This document shows, piece by piece, positions 10,976-24,124 of a stretch of 64,000 nucleotides of DNA. The stretch covers positions 162,391,797-162,455,796 of the forward strand of contig CM070874.1 in NCBI GenBank assembly GCA_036365515.1, given 5' to 3'. Numbering within the stretch: the stretch's first letter is position 1; every line of letters begins with the position of its first letter. The notes under the pieces were generated by a model that had not been told where the DNA came from, did not search any database, and worked only from the letters and a program-made list of their open reading frames with translations. Origin of the DNA: Torymus aiolomorphi (taxonomy: Eukaryota > Arthropoda > Insecta > Hymenoptera > Torymidae). Made by a program: the position numbers and the translations under genes.

Positions 10976-13536
10976 ATGCTTGCAGTTTATATTGGGATGA
11001 TATTACTCCTTCTCACGATTCCACGAGCAAGATTGTCGCCGACACATTATGAAATAACCCTGGAATTTATTATGAGAAATTACCCTCGATCCGGATCCAA
11101 AGAGGAAATTGGAAAGTCGTCATCCATCTAGATTTGCATGCTTTCCTTAAGGAGCACGACCCTACTCGAACATACAACGAACAATTGGCTCAATGTATAG
11201 CCCACCTTGGAATCCACCACTGCAATGCCACTCTAAATAAAGATTTCATGGAGGTGAAATTAAAGGCCCTCGGTCACATACATGGAGACATCAAACAGGC
11301 AGCTATGTCTATGGATACCCAACCTAGAGACGATCCATCGTCTCTCAGGGATATCCGAGCGCGGCGCAGAATGGCCCCTCTTGGTATCATAGGAAGTGTA
11401 AGCAAAAGTTTGTTTGGCCTCATCACAACTGATGACGCGAATGCTATTAACAAAAATATCGACGAATTGTTTAGAGATTAAAAGAAACTCGTGAAACTCT
11501 CGGTTGAAGAGACTCACCTTCTCTCGGCCAATTTCGAGGAGCTATATAACATCAGGGCCTTGTATCGAGAAACTATGAAGAAAATGGGCGAAGCTTTGAA
11601 TACTAAACTCAATGCCGTTATGACCGGAGCTAACGAGAATCATCTAGCATGGGAACTTTCTACATTTGCTCGACAAATGGAAACAAAGTTAGACCATCTG
11701 ATACATGGCAATAGGGAGATCCTAACGATCCTCAATACATTGATCGAGAGGAAGTTACACCCTAGGCTCTTGCGACATGACATACTCCAAGAAATCGCTA
11801 TGGATATCCAAGAGATGGGAGAAAGCTGAATATTACCAATGCCATTGCATCATCTCCGACCTAAAGAGATCGCAAAAATCGCAACGCTGGACGCTACCTT
11901 CCATGAAAGGAGAATTTTAAGGGGGCTAGACACCTTTTTTCTCTGAAATAAGAAGTCACATTTTAATACATAAATGTAAACTAATTATTTCATACTTTTT
12001 ACATATAAAAGTGGGTATATTTACCTTACCTTAAAACTTTCTCCGATGGGCCTTTTATATGGTCCAGAACCATAGTCATCGATGAAACAAGTTTTTTCAC
12101 TAACCGTAAGCTTTGAAATATTCCTGTGGATGGATTGACTCCAGATTTGAACTAAACTACTCCTGAATAGTATAATTCTCATATGAGTGTAGGGATTTTT
12201 GATCTAATGAGAAAAAAAAATTGTGCTTTTTTTCAAGTTTTTTTTTAATTTTTTTAAATTTTTTATATTTTTTCATAATTTTTCTGATGTAAAAATTTTT
12301 TCCGATATTTAATCCTAAATTCCTACACTCATATGAGAATTATACTATTCAGGAGTAATTTAGTTCAAATCTGGAGTCAATCCATCCACAGGAAAATTTC
12401 AAAGCTTACGGTTAGTGAAAAAACTTGTTTCATCGATGACTATGGTTCTGGACCATATAAAAGGCCCATCGGAGAAAGTTTTAAGGTAAGGTAAATATAC
12501 CCACTTTTATATGTAAAAAGTATGAAATAATTAGTTTACATTTATGTATTAAAATGTGACTTCTTATTTCAGAGAAAAAAGGTGTCTAGCCCCCTTAATA
12601 AGTTTAGCTATACCCCTTACGGGAAGATCGACCTATGAACTGTATAAACTTCAACCCGTGAGGATTCCTCAGGCGTTGAAAAATCAAAGTTTCGGAGTTG
12701 CTCACATCTCCCCGTCCTATCCTTATTTAGCTGTAAAAAGGAACTTGCAGACGTATTTGAAACTCACCGAACAACATCTACAAGAATGTACTCCGACTTA
12801 TTATGGGCGTATTTGCCCGCCTAAGGGCCCTTTGTTTACCATTTCCGATCAAAAGGAATGCGAGATCTTACTCGACCCGCATCCTGACGTCCTCAAGTCC
12901 TGTGATATAATGATATCCTCATCCTTTACGTCCCAATGGCGCTACTTAGAATTAACTGATAGTTGGCTGTACTCCATAGTCAAGGAAGAGACGGTCCGAA
13001 TCACATGCCCAGGGGAGATTTATTACACCCCGACTATTAAAGGCATGTTGAGGTTGGCTAATGGTTGCTCCGCTAGAACCCGTTCAGTGAAGTTACTCGA
13101 TAACCGAGATCAGACTGCAAAAGCTCAATACGTCTACGATCCAGATGTAAGTCTAAATGTTACCGTCATACATTCCGCGCTATGGCAACACACGAACGAA
13201 TCCACCCCTTTGGAAATAGGACAATCATCACCGGACACGGTTTTTGTACCAATGATGGAACGTCTCACAAACATCGTCTCCCGCATGAAAGAGATAGGTG
13301 AACATAGGAGAAACACCTCGTTCACTCAACATCTAATGTACGGAGGGATAACGTTCCAGCGCGTAACGATCATACTTGGTGCAATCTCATTTTTTCTCTA
13401 CAGAAGGATAACCAGGAAACGATCCCAACTCCCATCGCGATATACTGAGAAAAGAGACACCGCGACTATGGAGACTCCGTTAACCTACGTAGCTACCCAG
13501 CCTAATGTAACCGGCGCTCCCACCTCAATTAACTGA
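10976..13536 (+). pseudogene. env: Envelope gene, baculovirus F-like (gypsy-1 env)
   Basis: An ATG at 10976 opens a hydrophobic stretch of about 15 residues typical of a signal peptide. After a frameshift near 11100 the frame 11134-11829 follows. Residues encoded at 11356-11370 are a basic furin-type cleavage site (R-A-R-R-R). A glycine/hydrophobic fusion-peptide-like segment comes next, then a helical region. The layout matches the Baculo_F family of class I fusion proteins used by errantiviruses. TAA at 11479-11481 and TGA at 11827-11829 are in frame. A palindromic transposon (11917-12598) then splits the gene, and the frame resumes to 13536. Near the C-terminus a transmembrane stretch precedes a basic tail (about 13350-13430). 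The gene is multiply broken. Confidence 0.85.
11917..12598. mobile_element. Palindromic fold-back MITE (TTAA, GGGGG ends) inside env
   Basis: Bases 11921-12594 are two arms of about 300 bp, ending GGGGGCTAGACACC and its complement, flanked by TTAA at 11917-11920 and 12595-12598. The arms are well over 90 percent alike by eye. The element interrupts env so cleanly that the env frame continues in phase on either side of the duplicated TTAA. The ATG at 12556 in the right arm makes a spurious start for the downstream env frame. Confidence 0.92.
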
Positions 13537-13615
13537 ACTCGATTAAATTCATATATATCTTCTTTCAGACAGAATAAATGAATTAAAAAAAAAAAGAAAA
13601 ATAAGGACTAAAAAA
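13537..13615. other. Short spacer after env
   Basis: AT-rich and ending in an A-rich run (13585-13600). No signal recognised. Confidence 0.4.
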
Positions 13616-13985
13616 ATGGACCTTTCGACGAGCCGTCCTCACTTCATCACCGTGACTTATCAAACGGACCTGGGACTCGATGGACTTATAACCTGTTTCA
13701 AACAGGCTAGGATCACATTCAAGAATCAAAAAGACACCACAGCAGCAGAAAAAGGACCTTTGGTTATTGGAAACCACTTTAACCACCGATAAAGACAGGA
13801 TACCTATCCCACCACAAAAATTGAGGAAACAAACCCATTCACCCGAACCCGGAACCAAGAAGAAGTCTCGTATCTTTTGCCAAATACCCTGGCCAAAAGA
13901 TCAGAAAGTGACGCAGGAACAATTAGAAGAAGAGTTTTTTAACATTTTGCTCACTTTGGAATTCTGGAATATGTTGATACAATAA
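13616..13985 (+). pseudogene. Unrecognised post-env coding remnant 1
   Basis: An ATG at 13616 opens 58 codons ending at 13791. A second frame, which begins to read through from about 13765, continues to a stop at 13983-13985, so a single frameshift near 13770 may divide one protein of about 120 residues. It includes a basic cluster (KKKSR) and an acidic, hydrophobic C-terminus. No family is recognised. Typical errantiviruses have no gene after env, so this could be a lineage-specific accessory protein or merely chance open frame. Confidence 0.35.
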
Positions 13986-14337
13986 AGACAAATAAGATCG
14001 ACTTTCTCATGGTTTCGTCAAATACCTAGAGGAAAAATCGGACCAAGGAGCTCTACAGAAAAGTAACGTCCGATACCGAGAGATACCTGCGCGACCACAG
14101 TACTCCAAATCCATCTATAATATAAAGATTAAACACCAGGAATGTGGAATTGAAATCGACCGTCGACATCTCGTACTACACGAAAAGACGTGTAGTCGAC
14201 AACGAGCATTAAAACCCCCTCCCTGACTGGACTTTGAAATTCGTTTTCAGACGACCCCGAAATACCTTCTACACTCTTCCTTCAAAAAAAAAAAAAAGAA
14301 TAAGGACCCTGGACCCCTCTTTTGTTTCAAGTAAAAA

Positions 14338-14745
14338 AATGATACCAGAAAGTCACCCGGTCTTCGCAGAAACTCAACTGACTTATCGAGTCATTGAGTT
14401 GGAGCAGGAGTTGCTGAGACTCAGGGCCCTCCACGATGATCAGTGGGCTACGATAAGCCACCTGACGGATCAGGTGACGAAATATGTGAGGAAAGGTTTT
14501 ATAAAGACGGAAAGGGCCTTGGAACACTCTTTAAGGAGCGAACCCAAATGAAGGATGCAATAATTAAGACACTCGCCAAATCTGACAAAGTTCGACAACA
14601 TCTAGGGCATCTCACTAACCTAACCCTCAAACGGCTCACTCTCCTCTAGAGCAGAGTCGACAATATGGATGAACAAATCCATGATTTGACCTCGTCTTTT
14701 GCCCGCCTAAGCGTGAGCAACAAATTACCGCAAAACACGCAATAA
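14338..14745 (+). pseudogene. Unrecognised post-env coiled-coil-like remnant
   Basis: From the ATG at 14338 the protein shows heptad-spaced Leu/Ile/Val with many Glu, Arg and Gln (for example IELEQELLRLRALHDDQW), as in a coiled coil. The first frame ends at 14551. The same style of sequence continues in the next frame from about 14545 to a TAG at 14647-14649 and on to TAA near 14745, again heptad-like. A frameshift and one nonsense codon therefore split a candidate of about 130 residues. The role is unknown. It sits between env and the 3' LTR. Confidence 0.4.
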
Positions 14746-15391
14746 ATTTACGGACATTCGGACTCCTCGGACTTCCTTAGAATTCCCCTTTTTCTTACCC
14801 ACTAAAGTCATATTTACCCTAACCGACCACCTCACTATTAACCTTATTTAACATGCTTCCCTTCGCTCCTTTTTTTCTTCTTTTTGTTCCAGATAATGGC
14901 TATCAAAGATGGAGGCTATTGAGAGTCACCTTGTGAAGTTATGGAAGGGTCCAGGTAACCTAGTTATCTAGGAGACAAACAAAAGAGAAAGCCAAAATAT
15001 AAATATAACACGCCTGGAATATAGCCAGTCCATAGTGGAGTTTCGAACTGAATTAAGGATGATTCCTCCGAATATAACCGCCAATTAATTGATAATATAA
15101 AACCAATACATCAGGTAATCTGGGAAAAACTTATGGTTACCCTAGTCGAATCTGTGATTCATCTGTAGGAGACTAACAGCGCTTTCGCTAATCCGGCTAT
15201 CCAGATATGTGGAGTACTCTCAACCAACGGACTCTTCCAAGACCTCTTGTACCTCTTAAATCTTAAGAGGGACCTTCCATCTCCTTGCTAGCTCCTAATA
15301 ACAACCGGATAAGGACTTATATTGCGTCAAATTATTGTAATTTCTATTTGTAATTATTTTATTGTAACCTCGTATTCATAGCACTTGCCGG
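14746..15391. other. 3' untranslated region of gypsy-1
   Basis: No sustained reading frame. The sequence contains a CT-rich tract around 14860-14890. It ends at the polypurine tract. Confidence 0.5.
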
Positions 15392-15421
15392 GACGACAAG
15401 TAAAGTAAGAGGGGGGGGTGA
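15392..15421 (+). promoter_or_regulatory. Polypurine tract of gypsy-1
   Basis: A purine-rich run (GACAAGTAAAGTAAGAG then eight G) lies immediately before the LTR start at 15422. Such tracts prime plus-strand DNA synthesis in LTR retroelements. Confidence 0.8.
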
Positions 15422-17063
<1,642 letters not shown>

Positions 17064-17124
17064 AAAAATGTAAATCAAAACACTGTATGAAAAATAATTT
17101 GCATAAATTACCATAAATTATCAT

Positions 17125-18108
17125 TTTGATTCCTTGGTGAAAATAATTTTCGTACCTAATCGTACATAAGTGTGCTTAACTGTGCAAAACTGTGCCAAAC
17201 TGTGCCCAAGTAGGTAGGTTTCGAACATTTTACACAGATTTATCACATATTGGCACAGTTTGGAGAAATGTGGAACCCTTTTGCATAGTTTGGCATAAGT
17301 GATTTTCAGCTGTTGAAAATAAATATAATTTGATCTTCGGTACAGTTGTGCACAGTTTAGTACACTTTGGCACACTTTAGAATATTTTGACGTAGTTTGG
17401 CATAAAGAATTTTCAGTTACTAAAAATAAAATTAAGTTTATTACTAGGCACAGTAGTGACATACTGTGGCACAGTTTTGCACAGTTATTGCACAGATTCA
17501 CACAATTTGGTACAGTTAAGCACACAAAATATTGTTCACTTATTAAAACAATATAAGTAAAAATATAAATAATTTATTATTAACAATAATTCTGAATATT
17601 TAATTATAGGTAATCTCAATTAGAAATAAATGGACACATTTGACTATAGCTAAACTCAATTGATTTTCAAAAATTAATAATTCTTGAGTCTAATGACTAT
17701 AAATGGTTGAATAAAAGATTTGATATTGTTAATAATAAATGATGGTTGTTAATTTAAAAATTTAACAATAATTTGTGTTCAGGCCTGCTAACGTTGTGTC
17801 AAACTGTGCACAACTATGCTCAACTGTGCCGAAGTAAGTCAAAGTGTGTTAAACTGTGCCAAATAATCAAGCTAAATTTATTTTTAATGGCTAAAAGCTT
17901 TTTGTGCTAAACTGTGCCAAAGTGTGCTAAAATATGCAAAAGTGTGCCAATCTGTGCTAAACCTGTGTAAAATGTCGGAAATATACCTGCTTGAGCATAC
18001 TTTTGCACAGTTTCGCATAGTTAGGCATTCTTTGGCACATATCTACACAGTTTCACACACTTTAGCACTATACGGCACAAAAATTTTTACCACCAGGGTT
18101 ACTCTTAA
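17125..18108. repeat. Fold-back element made of 10-bp repeats
   Basis: Two diverged inverted arms (about 17125-17540 and 17780-18108) match each other, for example around the shared segment CATTTTACACAG. Each arm is filled with a degenerate decamer of consensus AAACTGTGCC. At 17171-17209 and 17901-17980 consecutive units are spaced exactly 10 bases apart. The outer ends are CCTTGGTGAAAAT-like on the left and its complement on the right. The minus-strand frame at 17121-17525 and plus-strand frame at 17924-18139 are by-products of the repeats. Confidence 0.75.
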
Positions 18109-18734
18109 TATTATTACGGAATTTGATATTATTAATTAATTTGGTTATATAAAATATTATTTTTCAAGCTCTTGTTAGAAACTGTTTTACCGAATTTTTA
18201 TATCGTATTACATAAAATAAAAAGAACTATTTTCATGACTTAATTTATCATACAATAAATACTATTTTATTTATCATCATACCTAAAATCTTAATGAATT
18301 ATTTAATCATTTAAAAAAGTATAATGAATCCCTCTCTCTCTCTCTCTCGCCCTCTCTCCCCCCTCTGCACCCCTCTCTCTCACCCTCCCTCTCTATCTCT
18401 TCCTCTCTTTCTCTCGCTCCCTCCCCCTCTCTCTCTCAACGTCCGTCAAACTCTGTACCAAAAACTTTAATGAGAGTTTAAATATTTTTTTTTAAACAAT
18501 CAACACGTTTTTAAAAAACCTAATTTATTAAGTACGTTCTAACAACATAATTTGTCTAGTCCTTTTATATCATCTATTCAACAACCACTCTCTACAAATG
18601 GTAATCATTTTTTTCATGACTATACAAATAATAATATTATTAATGTAAAACTTTCTACGAAAGTATGAAATAAGGCGAGTATAGAACTTTTCTGTATAAT
18701 CTACTCTACCTCCCTCTCTTCCCCTTTCTCGCAC

Positions 18735-18812
<78 letters not shown>
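18735..18812. repeat. (CT)n microsatellite
   Basis: Pure CT tract in the left arm of the giant fold-back, mirrored by the GA tract at 21975-22030. Confidence 0.95.
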
Positions 18813-18814
<2 letters not shown>

Positions 18815-19799
18815 TCTCGCCATCTCTTTGAAATACTAGTGAAAAAGTCTTTTACTTCTTTTAGTCAATATATGCTGAACAAATTATATGTAACTAAATA
18901 CATTCAAATTGTTCACTGCAAATCAAACAATCGAAAGTTGTGAAATCAATTATCGATAGTCAAGTATAATACAAACAACTATCCGAAACAACTGCATGAC
19001 TATTCTCAGAAATGTATTCAAATTTGTTCATCGTTCTGTACAAATTAAACACAAGAAAGTACTGAAATCAATTTATTGTAGTCAAGTACCCATAAGTTAA
19101 TTTGACTGGCATAATAGAACTTTTCGTACCTACTCAAAATTATTCAGCCAGCGGGCATAAAGTACCTACTACTTAACGCCCAAGAGGCGTAATAGCTCAC
19201 ATATACTCCTACAAAACTTTATAGAACTTACGTACTTTAGCCCGTGTAGGCGAAAATTATTTTAATGATATAACTATAATGCCTTATTTTACGTCTAAAA
19301 TTCATAAGAATTTTTTCAGATATTTACGAAAAGTCAAAGCCTATATAAAAAAATTACATAATTACCAACACACACTATTTTTCATTATTCTTTCTCAATT
19401 TTGAACTTTCTATAATATTACGCATCTTCGGAGGACAAAAGAACTCTAGAGCTGCTGTGGCAGGAGTGGACGGTTTGCAGTTCACCGGTGGGCTTTGTAA
19501 ATATAATATAGAATACTAAATTTTTGCACAAATTCACTAACAATGTTTATACCTATAAGCACACTATAAATAATTAGATTAGCTCTAATTTTTAATTGTT
19601 GCCGTTTAAATATACTATATCCGTACATGTACAGAATCATGATTTACTTTCATTACCGAAAATATTTTTCCTCGTGTACGTCTTTTTTTAAACGGGAATG
19701 AAATAAAAAATGCATATAAATTTCTGGTCAAAAGTGCTTTAAATTTACTAACCATTTTATAAGCAACCTATTTTTCATCATTTTTCCGTGTGTAAATAA

Positions 19800-19912
19800 C
19801 ATGTGAGATCTCATATGAGTATTTCAGACATCAGATCTCATATGAGATCTCATATATGTGATGTCATCTGCGATTTTATATATTATGGGATCTCATATGA
19901 GATATCAAATGA
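19800..19912. repeat. Clustered AGATCTCATATGAG palindromes
   Basis: Self-complementary words built from AGATCTCATATGAGATCT occur four times within about 110 bp, and again in the mirrored arm at 20870-20970. They are a structural feature of the fold-back arms. Confidence 0.75.
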
Positions 19913-20629
19913 TATTTTCACGCAGGTTTGCACTTTCCATTTAAAAACAGAGTAATACATTCAATACGTATTAGTATTTAATATGTAGAAGCAACCTATT
20001 TATTCATTTTATCTGACCTGGAAACATATGAAAATATTTATATGAAAATGACCATGTCTACACCTTAAACTGCAAACCGTCGGGCCCGCCATGTATGTAT
20101 GGGAGATTGGAGGACCACCCCTGCTAGAGCAGCTTTATACTCTTCTATTGTCCTCCCAAGATGCGTAATATTATAGAAATTTCATAATTGAGAAAGAATA
20201 ATGAAAAATGGTGATGTGGTAGTAACTACGTAATTTTTTATATAGGCTTTGACTTTTCGTAAATATCTGAAAAAATTCTTATGAATTTTAGAAATAAAAA
20301 GAAGGCAAAATAGTTATATAATTAAAATAATATTCGCCCACACGGGCGTAAAGTGCGTAGGTTCTATAAAGTTTTGTAGGAGTATGAGAGCTATTACGCC
20401 TGTTAGACGTTAAGTTTTATCTGATCTTTAAACAATATGAATATTTATATGAAAATTACCATCATGTCTACACTTTGAACAGCAAACCGTCGGGCCCGCC
20501 AAGTATGTATGGGAGAACGGAGGTCCACTCCTGCCAAAGTGTAGAAATGATGGTAATTTTCATATAAATATTCATATTGCTTAAAGATCAGATAAAATGT
20601 ATATAAATGGGTTGCTTCTGCATATTAAG

Positions 20630-20832
20630 GTGATGTGATACCCACACTATTACTCAATTCAGGGTTCCCGTTTTTCTCTTTCAATTTTCAACTTTTTGGA
20701 AAAAACTCTTTGAGACGTTGTAAGTTTAATAAAGACCTACAACGTATCAAAGAGTTTTTTTCTTAAAATTAAAAATTGAATGAGAAAAACGGGAACCCAA
20801 TTTTGAGTAATAGCGCGAGTATCGCATCACCT
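20630..20832. mobile_element. Small palindromic element nested in the fold-back
   Basis: Arms of about 80-90 bp begin AAGGTGATGTGATAC and end with the near complement, around a short spacer at about 20725. It is present only in the right arm of the large fold-back, so it inserted after that arm existed. Confidence 0.7.
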
Positions 20833-21971
20833 TCAATAGAAAGTGCAAACCTGCGTGAAAATATCATTTGATATCATGAGATCCCATAATATATAAAATC
20901 GCAGATGACATCACATATATGAGATCTCATATGAGATCTGATGTCTGAAATACTCATATGAGATCTCACATGTTATTTACACACGGGAAAATGATGAAAA
21001 ATAGGTTGCTTATAAAATGGTTAGTAAATTTAAAGCACTTTTGACCAGAAATTTATATGCATTATTTATTTCATTCCCGTTTAAAAAAAGACGTACACGA
21101 GGAAAAATATGAAAGTAAATCATGATTCTGTACATGTACGGATATAGTATATTTAAACGGTAACAATTAAAAATTAGAGCTAATCTAATTATTTATAGTG
21201 TGCTTATAGGTATAAACATTGTTAGTGAATTTGTGCAAAAATTTAGTATTCTATATTTACAAAGCCCACCGGTGAACTGCAAACTGTCGGGCCCGCCAAG
21301 TATGTATGGGAGAACGGGGGTCCACTCCTGCCAGAGCAGCTCTAGAGTTCTTTTGTCCTCCGAAGATGCGTAATATTACAGAAAGTTCAAAATTGAGAAA
21401 GAATAATGAAAAATAGGCATGTGTTGGTAATTATGTAATTTTTTTACATAGGCTTTGACTTTTCGTAAATACCTGAAAAAATTCTTATGAATTTTAGACG
21501 TAAAAAGAAGGCATTATAGTTATATCATTAAAATAATTTTCGCCCACACGGGCTAAAGTACGTAAGTTCTATAAAGTTTTGTAGGAGTATATGTGAGCTA
21601 TTACGCCTCTTGGGCGTTAAGTAGTAGGTACTTTATGCCCGCTGGCTGAATAATTTTGAGTAGGTACGAAAAGTTCTATTATGTCAGTCAAATTAACTTA
21701 TGGGTACTTGACTACAATAAATTGATTTCAGTACTTTCTTGTGTTTAATTTGTACAGAAGGATGAACAAATTTGAATACATTTCTGAGAATAGTCATACA
21801 GTTTTTTCGGATAGTTGTTTGTATTATACTTGACTATCGATAATTGATTTCACAACTTTCGATTGTTTGATTTGCAGTGAACAATTTGAATGTATTTAGT
21901 TACATATAATTTGTTCAGCATATATTGACTAAAAGAAGTAAAAGACTTTTTCACTAGTATTTTAAAGAGAT

Positions 21972-21972
21972 C

Positions 21973-22037
<65 letters not shown>
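21972..22037. repeat. (GA)n microsatellite
   Basis: Pure GA tract followed by a G-run, in the right arm of the giant fold-back. Confidence 0.95.
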
Positions 22038-22038
<1 letters not shown>

Positions 22039-22312
22039 TAGAGTAGATTATACAGAGAAACCTTCTATACTTGCCTTATTTCATACTTTCGTAGAAAGTT
22101 TTACATTAATAATATTATTATTTATATAGTCATGAAAAAAATTATTACCATTTGTAGAGAGTGCTTATTGAATAGATGAGATTAGAAGAAATAATAAACA
22201 AATTATGTTGTTAGAATGTACTTAATAAATTAGGTTTTTTAAAAACGTGTTGATTGTTTAAAAAAAATATTTAAGCTCTCATTAAAGTTTTTGGTACAGA
22301 GTTTGACGGATG

Positions 22313-22359
22313 TTGACAGAGAGAGGGGTGGAGAGAGCGAAAGAAAGAGAGGAAGAGAT

Positions 22360-22390
<31 letters not shown>

Positions 22391-22446
22391 GGGAGGGAGA
22401 GAGAGGGGGAGAGGGAGGGAGAGAGGGCGAGAGAGAGAGAGAGGGA
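22313..22446. repeat. Degenerate GA-rich tract
   Basis: Interrupted (GA)n/(GGGA)n sequence, mirrored by the CT-rich stretch at 18330-18440. The Ser/Leu-rich minus-strand frame is an artefact. Confidence 0.9.
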
Positions 22447-22565
22447 TTCATTATACTTTTTTAAATGATTAAATAATTCATTAAGATTTGAAGTATGATG
22501 ATAAATAAAATACTATTGATTGTATGATTAATTAAATCATGAAAATAGTTCTTTTTATTTTTATG

Positions 22566-23222
22566 GATTCCAGGATAAATTTATACTTGCCTTATTTTAT
22601 TCTTACGTAGAAAGTTTTATTATTTCTACTTTAAATTAGTTTAGATAAATGTATAAATCAAATATTTTCGAGAAAAAAATTTTAACTGCTTTCATTTTGG
22701 AGGAAACATTTTTCGAAGATTCTGTAGATATTTCAAAATAAAATTTGTTAAAAAAAGCATTTGTTTTCATAAAAATTTTGTCGAAACGATATAAAGTAAG
22801 CTTGAAATTAATACCTTAAAGGTCACAACCTAAACAAGGCTATCGTTTTATAAGGAACGATGGAAAAAAGCCTCAAATTGAGGAATTAGATGAAACCTTA
22901 TAGCCACAAATTTTCAGAGGGAGTATCCATGCGAAAATTTATGATACGATTTACCAGTACGGTGCAATATCAATTTATATAAGTGAAAGCAGTCAAATTT
23001 TAACGATTCAAATTTTAATGAACATGTTTTTTCCATGTAAAATACTGTAGAGAAAGGCCCAAAAGTTTCGTACAGAATGTTCGATAGCTTTTTAGATGCT
23101 GCAAACTAATATTTCAACTGTCAGTTTTTTACATGCACATTCCTGTTCCTATATCTTGATGCTTTGTTTATGGATAGACGAAAGAACATCGAATAATCTC
23201 ATGTACGTAGCACGTACTCGTA
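22566..23222. other. Non-coding, no gene seen
   Basis: AT-rich unique-looking sequence. Bases 22583-22615 carry one copy of a dispersed motif (ACTTGCCTTATT then CGTAGAAAGTT), described under findings. Nothing else recognised. Confidence 0.5.
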
Positions 23223-23477
23223 TAACGGAGATTCCACAATAAGCTGTTCTGCTCCACTCTGCCCTGCTCTGCCTGATCTGACTTACCTGCTGAACCTGTT
23301 TCTGGCTTTGATTGGTTAATTCCCTTGACAAAACTGGTGGGATGGATGGAATTAACCAATCACCGCCAGAAGCAGGCTTAGCGGGTAAGGAAGAGCAGGG
23401 CAGAGCGGAGCAGAGCAGAGCGGAGCAGAGCAGAGCAGAGCGGATCAGAGAAGAGCAGTATTGTGGACTCTCCGTTA
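23223..23477. mobile_element. Palindromic MITE 1 of a nested cluster
   Basis: Inverted arms start TAACGGAGATTCCACAATA and end with the near complement at 23477. The arms carry GCTCTGC/GAGCAGAGC-type simple repeats and meet around a TTAATTCC...GGAATTAA core near 23330. Open frames across it mirror one another and are not genes. Confidence 0.75.
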
Positions 23478-23621
23478 ACCTTTTCAGGACGGGGATTTTT
23501 ACGTTGAAGTTGGACTTTCTTTTACTCAATATTTGTACATAAAATCAAAGAATTTGTCACGTCGAGTGCCTGACAAAAATGGTGGTCGAAATATCGACCA
23601 GTCCCGTCCTTAAAAGGTTAA
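23475..23621. mobile_element. piggyBac-type MITE (TTAA target duplication)
   Basis: About 139 bp bounded by TTAA at 23475-23478 and 23618-23621. The terminal inverted repeats read CCTTTT(C)AGGACGGG. TTAA plus a CCTTT-type terminus is typical of piggyBac non-autonomous elements. Confidence 0.75.
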
Positions 23622-23641
23622 TGTCTTTCCCTTACTTATTC

Positions 23642-23863
23642 CTAACAGTGAATCCACATTGGATGCCGTATGCCGTATGCGCTATGCCGTCAGAAAAAAG
23701 TTGTTGTCTGAAATCTATAGGATTTATAACTCTATGGTTATGAATCCTATAGGAATTGTAACCATAGAGTTATAAATCCCATAGATTTCGGACAACAAAT
23801 CTTTCCGACGGAATAAGGCATAAGGCATACGGCATACGGCATGCAATGTGGACTCACTGTTAG
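23642..23863. mobile_element. Palindromic MITE 2 of the cluster
   Basis: Arms of about 100 bp open with CTAACAGTGAATCCACATT and contain repeated GCCGTAT words. The right arm is the near complement ending at 23863. It folds around a short spacer near 23745. Confidence 0.85.
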
Positions 23864-24124
23864 GCTGAAATCACATGATGCGGCATAGAGCTGCGGCATA
23901 GAGGTTGCGTCATGGGTACAGCCAATCAGAGCTCAGAGCTATTTTTGCATTTGAAGAATAGCTCTGATGATTGGCTGCCTCCATGACGCAACTTCTATGG
24001 CCCTTCACACAGCTCTAATTTACAGATACAGTGAGACACAGGTACAAACAATAACAATAATAACATGGGTTTCTATATCTATATATGTATTAGTTATAAA
24101 TCAGATACAAATTAAGAAACAAGG

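Larger units (their letters stand above)
18211..22565. mobile_element. Giant (4.35-kb) fold-back element
   Basis: Sequence from 18211 inward is mirrored from 22565 inward, with arms of nearly 2 kb that have diverged somewhat and carry small insertions. Both arms contain GA/CT microsatellites, in complementary orientation (18330-18440 and 18735-18810 on the left, 21975-22030 and 22315-22445 on the right). The centre is complex. Blocks sharing a GTCGGGCCCGCC core recur at about 20078, 20487 and 21280 in direct orientation, with a partly deleted mirror near 19453. A smaller palindromic element (20630-20832) interrupts the right arm. No transposase is encoded. Arm divergence argues against a chimeric-read assembly artefact. 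Confidence 0.8.

Noticed and set aside
17121..17525. 134-codon cysteine-rich minus-strand frame
   Set aside because: The Cys/Leu/Asn pattern is generated by the 10-bp repeat. A similar frame appears in the inverted arm.
23149..23542. Ser/Ala/Cys-rich and Gln/Glu-rich frames on both strands
   Set aside because: Produced by GAGCAGAGC simple repeats inside a palindromic element.
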